A DNA stretch of 64,000 nucleotides, from NCBI GenBank assembly GCA_951230915.1, contig OX579637.1, positions 15,686,001-15,750,000 of the forward strand. Reading direction: 5' to 3'. Shown here piece after piece: positions 54,380 through 64,000 of the stretch. The translations under genes were made by a program, and so were the position numbers. The stretch comes from Antitrichia curtipendula. Its lineage: Eukaryota; Streptophyta; Bryopsida; Hypnales; Leucodontaceae. The notes beneath the pieces were generated by a model that saw nothing but the letters and a program-made list of their open reading frames with translations, ran no database searches and had not been told where the DNA came from. Numbering within the stretch: position 1 is the first letter of the stretch; the number at the start of each line of letters is the position of its first letter.

Positions 54380-55466
54380 TGACATTTGATGTTTGACACC
54401 ATTATTGTACAGGTTGGACTTATTCTATATTCTTTTGAATGGACGTGCGATTGGATTGCAATTACATATCAAATTAGTATTTGTGGGCATTTAAGTACTT
54501 GAGGGTAACTATTTGCAACTTGTACGATTTGTATGAAGTCTCTTTCAAAATAAAATTCTATGACATTTGATGTTTGACACCATTAATGTACAGGTTGGAC
54601 TTATTCTTCTATTCTTTGGAATGGACGTGCGATTGAATTGCAATTACATATCAAATTAATATTTGTGGGCATTGAGGTACTTGAGGGTAACTATTTGCAA
54701 CTTGTACGATTTGTGTGAAGTCTCCTTCAAAATGAAATTCTATGACATTTGATGTTTGACACCATTAATGTACAGGTTGGACTTATTCTATATTCTTTTG
54801 AATGGACGTGCGATTGGATTGCAATTACATATCAAATTAGTATTTGTGGGCATTTAAGTACTTGAGGGTAACTATTTGCAACTTGTACGATTTGTGTGAA
54901 GTCTGTTTCAAAATGAAATTCTATGACATTTGATGTTTGACACCATTAATGTACAAGTTGGACTTATTCTATATTCTTTTGAATGGACGTGCGATTGGAT
55001 TGCAATTACATATCAAATTAGTATTTGTGGGCATTTAAGTACTTGAGGGTAACTATTTGCAACTTGTACGATTTGTGTGAAGTCTCTTTCAAAATGAAAT
55101 TCTATGACATTTGATGTTTGACACCATTAATGTACAGGTTGGACTTATTCTATATTCTTTTGAATGGACGTGCGATTGGATTGCAATTACATATCAAATT
55201 AGTATTTGTGGGCATTTAAGTACTTGAGGGTAACTATTTGCAACTTGTACGATTTGTGTGAAGTTTCTTTCAAAATGAAATTCTATGACATTTGATGTTT
55301 GACACCATTAATGTACAGGTTGGACTTATTCTATATTCTTTTGAATGGACGTGCGATTGGATTGCAATTACATATCAAATTAATATTTGTGGGCATTGAG
55401 GTACTCGAGGGTAACTATTTGCAACTTGTACGATTTGTGTGAAGTTTCCTTCAAAATGAAATTCTA
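54199..55466 (+). repeat. 7-monomer segment shared with 47488-48755, copy 2
   Basis: Every rare marker of copy 1 lies at +6711: caaactag 47581 to 54292, attattg 47691 to 54402, tacaagttgg 48241 to 54952, gtttcttt 48551 to 55262, tactcgagg 48691 to 55402. The B (54561) differs in having gcattgagg and gtctccttc. Confidence 0.92.
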
Positions 55467-55828
55467 TGACATTTGATGTTTGACACCATTAATGTACAGG
55501 TTGGACTTATTCTATATTCTTTGGAATGGACGTGCGATTGGATTGCAATTACATATCAAATTAGTATTTGTGGGCATTTAAGTACTTGAGGGTAACTATT
55601 TGCAACTTGTACGATTTGTATGAAGTCTCTTTCAAAATGAAATTCTATGACATTTGATGTTTGACACCATTAATGTACAGGTTGGACTTATTCTATATTC
55701 TTTTGAATGGACGTGCGATTGGATTGCAATTACATATCAAATTAATATTTGTGCGCATTTAAGTACTTGAGGGTAACTATTTGCAACTTGTACGATTTGT
55801 ATGAAGTCTCTTTCAAAATGAAATTCTA

Positions 55829-56735
55829 TGACATTTGATGTTTGACACCATTAAAGTACAGATCGGACCTTATTCCCTATTTTTTGGAATTGACGTGCGA
55901 TTGGATTGCAATTACATATCAAATTAGTATTTGTGGGCATTTAAGTACTTGAGGGTAACTATTTGCAACTTGTACGATTTGTATGAAGTCTCTTTCAAAA
56001 TGAAATTCTATGACATTTGATGTTTGACACCACTAATGTACAGATTGGTCTTATTCTATATTCTTTTGAATGGACGTGCGAATGGATTGCAATTACATAT
56101 CAAATTAGTATTTGTGGGCATTTAAGTACTTGAGGGTAACTATTTGCAACTTGTACGATTTGTCTGAAGTCTCTTTCAAAATGAAATTCTATGACATTTG
56201 ATGTTTGACACCATTAATGTACAGGTTGGACTTATTCTTCTATTCTTTGGAATGGACGTGCGATTGAATTGCAATTACATATCAAATTAATATTTGTGCG
56301 CATTTAAGTACTTGAGGGTAACTATTTGCAACTTGTACGATTTGTGTGAAGTTTCCTTCAAAATGAAATTCTATGACATTTGATGTTTGACACCACTAAT
56401 GTACAGATTGGTCTTATTCTATATTCTTTTGAATGGACGTGCGAATGGATTGCAATTACATATCAAATTAGTATTTGTGGGCATTTAAGTACTTGAGGGT
56501 AACTATTTGCAACTTGTACGATTTGTATGAAGTCTCTTTCAAAATGAAATTCTATGACATTTGATGTTTGACACCATTAATGTACAGGTTGGACTTATTC
56601 TATATTCTTTTGAATGGACGTGCGATTGGATTGCAATTACATATCAAATTAGTATTTGTGGGCATTTAAGTACTTGAGGGTAACTATTTGCAACTTGTAC
56701 GATTTGTATGAAGTCTCTTTCAAAATGAAATTCTA
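55829..56735 (+). repeat. F unit lacking its first B (F-G-B-G-A, 907 bp)
   Basis: This is the only place where G (56011) directly follows F. The F at 55829 and the G at 56011 are both intact, and G ends gtctg. Loss of exactly one B from F-B-G-B-G-A, the arrangement at 50752, would give this 5-monomer unit. Confidence 0.9.
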
Positions 56736-59700
56736 TGACATTTGATGTTTGACACCATTAAAGTACAGATCGGACCTTATTCCCTATTTTTTGGAATTGA
56801 CGTGCGATTGGATTGCAATTACATATCAAATTAGTATTTGTGGGCATTTAAGTACTTGAGGGTAACTATTTGCAACTTGTACGATTTGTATGAAGTCTCT
56901 TTCAAAATGAAATTCTATGACATTTGATGTTTGACACCATTAATGTACAGGTTGGACTTATTCTTCTATTCTTTGGAATGGACGTGCGATTGAATTGCAA
57001 TTACATATCAAATTAATATTTGTGCGCATTTAAGTACTTGAGGGTAACTATTTGCAACTTGTACGATTTGTGTGAAGTTTCCTTCAAAATGAAATTCTAT
57101 GACATTTGATGTTTGACACCACTAATGTACAGATTGGTCTTATTCTATATTCTTTTGAATGGACGTGCGAATGGATTGCAATTACATATCAAATTAGTAT
57201 TTGTGGGCATTTAAGTACTTGAGGGTAACTATTTGCAACTTGTACGATTTGTCTGAAGTCTCTTTCAAAATGAAATTCTATGACATTTGATGTTTGACAC
57301 CATTAATGTACAGGTTGGACTTATTCTATATTCTTTTGAATGGACGTGCGATTGGATTGCAATTACATATCAAATTAGTATTTGTGGGCATTTAAGTACT
57401 TGAGGGTAACTATTTGCAACTTGTACGATTTGTCTGAAGTCTCTTTCAAAATGAAATTCTATGACATTTGATGTTTGACACCATTAATGTACAGGTTGGA
57501 CTTATTCTTCTATTCTTTGGAATGGACGTGCGATTGAATTGCAATTACATATCAAATTAATATTTGTGGGCATTGAGGTACTTGAGGGTAACTATTTGCA
57601 ACTTGTACGATTTGTGTGAAGTTTCCTTCAAAATGAAATTCTATGACATTTGATGTTTGACACCATTAATGTACAGGTTGGACTTATTCTATATTCTTTT
57701 GAATGGACGTGCGATTGGATTGCAATTACATATCAAATTAGTATTTGTGGGCATTTAAGTACTTGAGGGTAAGTATTTGCAACTTGTACGATTTGTCTGA
57801 AGTCTCTTTCAAAATGAAATTCTATGACATTTGATGTTTGACACCATTAATGTACAGGTTGGACTTATTCTATATTCTTTTGAATGGACGTGCGATTGGA
57901 TTGCAATTACATATCAAATTAATATTTGTGCGCATTTAAGTACTTGAGGGTAACTATTTGCAACTTGTACGATTTGTATGAAGTCTCTTTCAAAATGAAA
58001 TTCTATGACATTTGATGTTTGACACCATTAAAGTACAGATCGGACCTTATTCCCTATTTTTTGGAATTGACGTGCGATTGGATTGCAATTACATATCAAA
58101 TTAGTATTTGTGGGCATTTAAGTACTTGAGGGTAACTATTTGCAACTTGTACGATTTGTATGAAGTCTCTTTCAAAATGAAATTCTATGACATTTGATGT
58201 TTGACACCATTAATGTACAGGTTGGACTTATTCTTCTATTCTTTGGAATGGACGTGCGATTGAATTGCAATTACATATCAAATTAATATTTGTGCGCATT
58301 TAAGTACTTGAGGGTAACTATTTGCAACTTGTACGATTTGTGTGAAGTTTCCTTCAAAATGAAATTCTATGACATTTGATGTTTGACACCACTAATGTAC
58401 AGATTGGTCTTATTCTATATTCTTTTGAATGGACGTGCGAATGGATTGCAATTACATATCAAATTAGTATTTGTGGGCATTTAAGTACTTGAGGGTAACT
58501 ATTTGCAACTTGTACGATTTGTCTGAAGTCTCTTTCAAAATGAAATTCTATGACATTTGATGTTTGACACCATTAATGTACAGGTTGGACTTATTCTATA
58601 TTCTTTTGAATGGACGTGCGATTGGATTGCAATTACATATCAAATTAGTATTTGTGGGCATTTAAGTACTTGAGGGTAACTATTTGCAACTTGTACGATT
58701 TGTCTGAAGTCTCTTTCAAAATGAAATTCTATGACATTTGATGTTTGACACCATTAATGTACAGGTTGGACTTATTCTTCTATTCTTTGGAATGGACGTG
58801 CGATTGAATTGCAATTACATATCAAATTAATATTTGTGGGCATTGAGGTACTTGAGGGTAACTATTTGCAACTTGTACGATTTGTGTGAAGTTTCCTTCA
58901 AAATGAAATTCTATGACATTTGATGTTTGACACCACTAATGTACAGATTGGTCTTATTCTATATTCTTTTGAATGGACGTGCGATTGGATTGCAATTACA
59001 TATCAAATTAGTATTTGTGGGCATTTAAGTACTTGAGGGTAACTATTTGCAACTTGTACGATTTGTATGAAGTCTCTTTCAAAATGAAATTCTATGACAT
59101 TTGATGTTTGACACCATTAATGTACAGGTTGGACTTATTCTATATTCTTTTGAATGGACGTGCGATTGGATTGCAATTACATATCAAATTAGTATTTGTG
59201 GGCATTTAAGTACTTGAGGGTAACTATTTGCAACTTGTACGATTTGTCTGAAGTCTCTTTCAAAATGAAATTCTATGACATTTGATGTTTGACACCATTA
59301 ATGTACAGGTTGGACTTATTCTTCTATTCTTTGGAATGGACGTGCGATTGAATTGCAATTACATATCAAATTAATATTTGTGGGCATTGAGGTACTTGAG
59401 GGTAACTATTTGCAACTTGTACGATTTGTGTGAAGTTTCCTTCAAAATGAAATTCTATGACATTTGATGTTTGACACCATTAATGTACAGGTTGGACTTA
59501 TTCTATATTCTTTTGAATGGACGTGCGATTGGATTGCAATTACATATCAAATTAGTATTTGTGGGCATTTAAGTACTTGAGGGTAAATATTTGCAACTTG
59601 TACGATTTGTATGAAGTCTCTTTCAAAATGAAATTCTATGACATTTGATGTTTGACACCATTAATGTACAGGTTGGACTTATTCTATATTCTTTTGAATG

Positions 59701-60545
59701 GACGTGCGATTGGATTGCAATTACATATCAAATTAATATTTGTGCGCATTTAAGTACTTGAGGGTAACTATTTGCAACTTGTACGATTTGTATGAAGTCT
59801 CTTTCAAAATGAAATTCTATGACATTTGATGTTTGACACCATTAAAGTACAGATCGGACCTTATTCCCTATTTTTTGGAATTGACGTGCGATTGGATTGC
59901 AATTACATATCAAATTAGTATTTGTGGGCATTTAAGTACTTGAGGGTAACTATTTGCAACTTGTACGATTTGTATGAAGTCTCTTTCAAAATGAAATTCT
60001 ATGACATTTGATGTTTGACACCATTAATGTACAGGTTGGACTTATTCTTCTATTCTTTGGAATGGACGTGCGATTGAATTGCAATTACATATCAAATTAA
60101 TATTTGTGCGCATTTAAGTACTTGAGGGTAACTATTTGCAACTTGTACGATTTGTGTGAAGTTTCCTTCAAAATGAAATTCTATGACATTTGATGTTTGA
60201 CACCACTAATGTACAGATTGGTCTTATTCTATATTCTTTTGAATGGACGTGCGAATGGATTGCAATTACATATCAAATTAGTATTTGTGGGCATTTAAGT
60301 ACTTGAGGGTAACTATTTGCAACTTGTACGATTTGTATGAAGTCTCTTTCAAAATGAAATTCTATGACATTTGATGTTTGACACCATTAATGTACAGGTT
60401 GGACTTATTCTATATTCTTTTGAATGGACGTGCGATTGGATTGCAATTACATATCAAATTAGTATTTGTGGGCATTTAAGTACTTGAGGGTAACTATTTG
60501 CAACTTGTACGATTTGTATGAAGTCTCTTTCAAAATGAAATTCTA
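56736..60545 (+). repeat. 21-monomer nested HOR (3810 bp), copy 1
   Basis: It has three sub-units: 7 monomers F-B-G-A-B-A-K (56736-58005), 10 monomers F-B-G-A-B-G-A-B-A-K (58006-59819) and 4 monomers F-B-G-A (59820-60545). The same sub-units in the same order start again at 60546. Differences from copy 2 include gggtaagtattt with gtctg at 57644 against gggtaaatattt with gtatg at 61454, and the G at 58914 with gcgattgg against gcgaatgg at 62724. Confidence 0.93.
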
Positions 60546-63500
60546 TGACATTTGATGTTTGACACCATTAAAGTACAGATCGGACCTTATTCCCTATTTT
60601 TTGGAATTGACGTGCGATTGGATTGCAATTACATATCAAATTAGTATTTGTGGGCATTTAAGTACTTGAGGGTAACTATTTGCAACTTGTACGATTTGTA
60701 TGAAGTCTCTTTCAAAATGAAATTCTATGACATTTGATGTTTGACACCATTAATGTACAGGTTGGACTTATTCTTCTATTCTTTGGAATGGACGTGCGAT
60801 TGAATTGCAATTACATATCAAATTAATATTTGTGCGCATTTAAGTACTTGAGGGTAACTATTTGCAACTTGTACGATTTGTGTGAAGTTTCCTTCAAAAT
60901 GAAATTCTATGACATTTGATGTTTGACACCACTAATGTACAGATTGGTCTTATTCTATATTCTTTTGAATGGACGTGCGAATGGATTGCAATTACATATC
61001 AAATTAGTATTTGTGGGCATTTAAGTACTTGAGGGTAACTATTTGCAACTTGTACGATTTGTCTGAAGTCTCTTTCAAAATGAAATTCTATGACATTTGA
61101 TGTTTGACACCATTAATGTACAGGTTGGACTTATTCTATATTCTTTTGAATGGACGTGCGATTGGATTGCAATTACATATCAAATTAGTATTTGTGGGCA
61201 TTTAAGTACTTGAGGGTAACTATTTGCAACTTGTACGATTTGTCTGAAGTCTCTTTCAAAATGAAATTCTATGACATTTGATGTTTGACACCATTAATGT
61301 ACAGGTTGGACTTATTCTTCTATTCTTTGGAATGGACGTGCGATTGAATTGCAATTACATATCAAATTAATATTTGTGGGCATTGAGGTACTTGAGGGTA
61401 ACTATTTGCAACTTGTACGATTTGTGTGAAGTTTCCTTCAAAATGAAATTCTATGACATTTGATGTTTGACACCATTAATGTACAGGTTGGACTTATTCT
61501 ATATTCTTTTGAATGGACGTGCGATTGGATTGCAATTACATATCAAATTAGTATTTGTGGGCATTTAAGTACTTGAGGGTAAATATTTGCAACTTGTACG
61601 ATTTGTATGAAGTCTCTTTCAAAATGAAATTCTATGACATTTGATGTTTGACACCATTAATGTACAGGTTGGACTTATTCTATATTCTTTTGAATGGACG
61701 TGCGATTGGATTGCAATTACATATCAAATTAATATTTGTGCGCATTTAAGTACTTGAGGGTAACTATTTGCAACTTGTACGATTTGTATGAAGTCTCTTT
61801 CAAAATGAAATTCTATGACATTTGATGTTTGACACCATTAAAGTACAGATCGGACCTTATTCCCTATTTTTTGGAATTGACGTGCGATTGGATTGCAATT
61901 ACATATCAAATTAGTATTTGTGGGCATTTAAGTACTTGAGGGTAACTATTTGCAACTTGTACGATTTGTATGAAGTCTCTTTCAAAATGAAATTCTATGA
62001 CATTTGATGTTTGACACCATTAATGTACAGGTTGGACTTATTCTTCTATTCTTTGGAATGGACGTGCGATTGAATTGCAATTACATATCAAATTAATATT
62101 TGTGCGCATTTAAGTACTTGAGGGTAACTATTTGCAACTTGTACGATTTGTGTGAAGTTTCCTTCAAAATGAAATTCTATGACATTTGATGTTTGACACC
62201 ACTAATGTACAGATTGGTCTTATTCTATATTCTTTTGAATGGACGTGCGAATGGATTGCAATTACATATCAAATTAGTATTTGTGGGCATTTAAGTACTT
62301 GAGGGTAACTATTTGCAACTTGTACGATTTGTATGAAGTCTCTTTCAAAATGAAATTCTATGACATTTGATGTTTGACACCATTAATGTACAGGTTGGAC
62401 TTATTCTATATTCTTTTGAATGGACGTGCGATTGGATTGCAATTACATATCAAATTAGTATTTGTGGGCATTTAAGTACTTGAGGGTAACTATTTGCAAC
62501 TTGTACGATTTGTATGAAGTCTCTTTCAAAATGAAATTCTATGACATTTGATGTTTGACACCATTAATGTACAGGTTGGACTTATTCTTCTATTCTTTGG
62601 AATGGACGTGCGATTGAATTGCAATTACATATCAAATTAATATTTGTGCGCATTTAAGTACTTGAGGGTAACTATTTGCAACTTGTACGATTTGTGTGAA
62701 GTTTCCTTCAAAATGAAATTCTATGACATTTGATGTTTGACACCACTAATGTACAGATTGGTCTTATTCTATATTCTTTTGAATGGACGTGCGAATGGAT
62801 TGCAATTACATATCAAATTAGTATTTGTGGGCATTTAAGTACTTGAGGGTTACTATTTGCAACTTGTACGATTTGTGTGAAGTCTCTTTCAAAATGAAAT
62901 TCTATGACATTTGATGTTTGACACCATTAATGTACAGGTTGGACTTATTCTATATTCTTTTGAATGGACGTGCGATTGGATTGCAATTACATATCAAATT
63001 AGTATTTGTGGGCATTTAAGTACTTGAGGGTAACTATTTGCAACTTGTACGATTTGTCTGAAGTCTCTTTCAAAATGAAATTCTATGACATTTGATGTTT
63101 GACACCATTAATGTACAGGTTGGACTTATTCTTCTATTCTTTGGAATGGACGTGCGATTGAATTGCAATTACATATCAAATTAATATTTGTGGGCATTGA
63201 GGTACTTGAGGGTAACTATTTGCAACTTGTACGATTTGTGTGAAGTTTCCTTCAAAATGAAATTCTATGACATTTGATGTTTGACACCATTAATGTACAG
63301 GTTGGACTTATTCTATATTCTTTTGAATGGACGTGCGATTGGATTGCAATTACATATCAAATTAGTATTTGTGGGCATTTAAGTACTTGAGGGTAAATAT
63401 TTGCAACTTGTACGATTTGTATGAAGTCTCTTTCAAAATGAAATTCTATGACATTTGATGTTTGACACCATTAATGTACAGGTTGGACTTATTCTATATT

Positions 63501-64000
63501 CTTTTGAATGGACGTGCGATTGGATTGCAATTACATATCAAATTAATATTTGTGCGCATTTAAGTACTTGAGGGTAACTATTTGCAACTTGTACGATTTG
63601 TATGAAGTCTCTTTCAAAATGAAATTCTATGACATTTGATGTTTGACACCATTAAAGTACAGATCGGACCTTATTCCCTATTTTTTGGAATTGACGTGCG
63701 ATTGGATTGCAATTACATATCAAATTAGTATTTGTGGGCATTTAAGTACTTGAGGGTAACTATTTGCAACTTGTACGATTTGTATGAAGTCTCTTTCAAA
63801 ATGAAATTCTATGACATTTGATGTTTGACACCATTAATGTACAGGTTGGACTTATTCTTCTATTCTTTGGAATGGACGTGCGATTGAATTGCAATTACAT
63901 ATCAAATTAATATTTGTGCGCATTTAAGTACTTGAGGGTAACTATTTGCAACTTGTACGATTTGTGTGAAGTTTCCTTCAAAATGAAATTCTATGACATT
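60546..64000 (+). repeat. 21-monomer nested HOR, copy 2 (cut by the window end)
   Basis: The 7-monomer (60546-61815) and 10-monomer (61816-63629) sub-units are complete. The third begins F-B at 63630 and runs off the window. F spacings of 1270 and 1814 match copy 1 exactly. The G at 62724 has a private ggttactattt, and the B at 62542 has gtgcgc where its partner at 58732 has gtgggc and attgagg. Continuation with G-A and another F at 64356 would be expected if the third unit is complete. Confidence 0.92.

Larger units (their letters stand above)
53112..55828 (+). repeat. A-rich island interrupting the F modules (15 monomers)
   Basis: Fifteen monomers without G or F: A with atttaaatac and aaataaaa (53112), B with tatgaaatt (53293), A, A, A with taaatattt, two A with caaactag (54018, 54199), A with attattg, B, A, A(tacaag), A(gtttcttt), A/B with ctcgag, A with tattctttggaatgg (55467) and K. 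Its core, 54199-55466, is a copy of 47488-48755. A weaker match extends left at a shift of 6530, one monomer less, because the caaactag monomer is doubled here. Confidence 0.88.
1..64000 (+). repeat. Satellite DNA array, 181/182-bp monomer, 353 complete copies
   Basis: A single tandem array fills the window and runs past both ends. Monomers begin with tgacatttga at 1, 182, 363, 545, 726 and so on. The last complete copy starts at 63812 and a 7-base partial at 63994. Walking the array by hand gives 353 monomers, all 181 or 182 bp, all in one orientation, with no unrelated sequence between them. Copies of one class usually differ at 0-3 sites, and the most different classes at roughly 10-15 sites. 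GC of the basic form is 58 of 181 (32%). The unit length is near that of one nucleosome with linker, as in many centromeric satellites. A centromeric or pericentromeric role is inferred, not shown. Strand is arbitrary: it is the strand on which monomers are described here. Confidence 0.98.
48938..64000 (+). repeat. Zone 5: F-B-G-A module array (monomers 271 to window end)
   Basis: Eleven F monomers start here, and each but one is followed by B then G. Minimal F-B-G-A units of 4 monomers (726 bp) stand at 51841 and 59820. Longer units insert extra B-G or B-A-K blocks: F-B-G-B-G-A (50752), F-B-G-A-B-A-K (56736, 60546) and F-B-G-A-B-G-A-B-A-K (58006, 61816). B copies in the second slot have ctttggaatgg and gtgcgc. 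K stands before F at the end of the longer units. An A-rich island at 53112-55828 interrupts the pattern. Confidence 0.9.

Noticed and set aside
55467..55647. A/B recombination junction at tattctttggaatgg
   Set aside because: The rest of the monomer is plain A. A single T-to-G change explains it as well as a double crossover would, so I do not claim a junction.
1..64000. Protein-coding genes
   Set aside because: The 181-bp period is not a multiple of three and every monomer has stops in all frames on both strands, so any open frame ends within a few hundred bases and is repeated hundreds of times. None has a plausible start, composition or homology.
1..64000. CRISPR array
   Set aside because: The repeats are regular, but there are no unique spacers: the whole period is conserved, and the unit is far longer than a CRISPR repeat plus spacer.
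1..64000. CENP-B box
   Set aside because: I looked for the ttcg....a..cggg core on the described strand. There is no ttcg and no cggg in any monomer class, and nothing close on the other strand.
1..64000. Known centromeric satellites (human alpha 171 bp, Arabidopsis 178 bp, citrus 181-bp satellite)
   Set aside because: The sequence does not resemble the first two as I know them. The citrus 181-bp family is GC-rich while this one is about 32% GC. Length alone is not evidence of identity.
1..64000. Internal half-monomer repeat (aattacatatcaaatt against caacttgtacgattt)
   Set aside because: The two segments share only short AT-rich words. The similarity is not above what this base composition would give.
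1..64000. Transposon or retroelement insertions
   Set aside because: No target-site duplications, terminal repeats or non-satellite segments. Every base is accounted for by the 181/182-bp monomer walk.

Overview
The whole 64 kb window is one uninterrupted satellite DNA array. An AT-rich monomer (about 32% GC) repeats head to tail on one strand from the first base to the last. Walking the array by eye gives 353 complete monomers plus 7 bases of the next. Every monomer is either 181 or 182 bp: about 253 are 181 bp and 100 are 182 bp, which accounts exactly for the 63,993 bases before the last partial copy. I found no protein gene, RNA gene, transposon, inversion, truncated monomer or unique DNA. 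The monomer length, the purity of the array and its higher-order repeats (HORs) point to a eukaryotic centromeric or pericentromeric satellite, read through by a long-read assembly. I do not recognise the family and cannot name the organism. It is not human alpha satellite or the Arabidopsis 178-bp repeat as I know them, and it has no CENP-B box.

I number monomer positions 1-181 from the tgacatttga that opens the window. Diagnostic sites sort the monomers into classes. A is the basic 181-bp form. R carries cagattaa, tagg, catgtacg and gtctg. S has gagtgg. K has attaatatttgtgcgc. B (182 bp) has cttctattctttgg and usually gattgaattg. C (182 bp) has accttattccctatt. D has a B left half and an A right half. 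F is a C-like form with ttaaagtacagatcgg. B' is a B with cttttgaatgg. G has cactaatgtacagattggtc and gcgaatgg.

The class mix changes in steps along the window, giving five zones. Zone 1 (1-19741) is A, R and S with rare B and C, and carries large duplications of 5, 9, 11 and over 20 monomers. Zone 2 (19742-30616) is rich in C and in a G-to-C change at position 16 (tttcacacc). Zone 3 (30617-38960) loses C at its start and R and S by 32.8 kb, while B and D rise. Zone 4 (38961-48937) begins with the first F and is built of 9-, 10- and 11-monomer HORs starting F-B'-G-D. It includes two adjacent 1814-bp units between which I see no difference. Zone 5 (48938-64000) is built on F-B-G-A modules and ends in a nested 21-monomer (3810 bp) unit made of 7-, 10- and 4-monomer sub-units, repeated from 60546 to the window end.

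Nothing here encodes a pathway. What can be read is the history of the array: in-register unequal exchange, whole-monomer gains and losses, hybrid monomers at exchange points, and successive local spread of new variants. The most informative item is a set of 9-, 10- and 11-monomer units that differ by one hybrid monomer in place of an A+B pair, which looks like the direct product of an in-register crossover.
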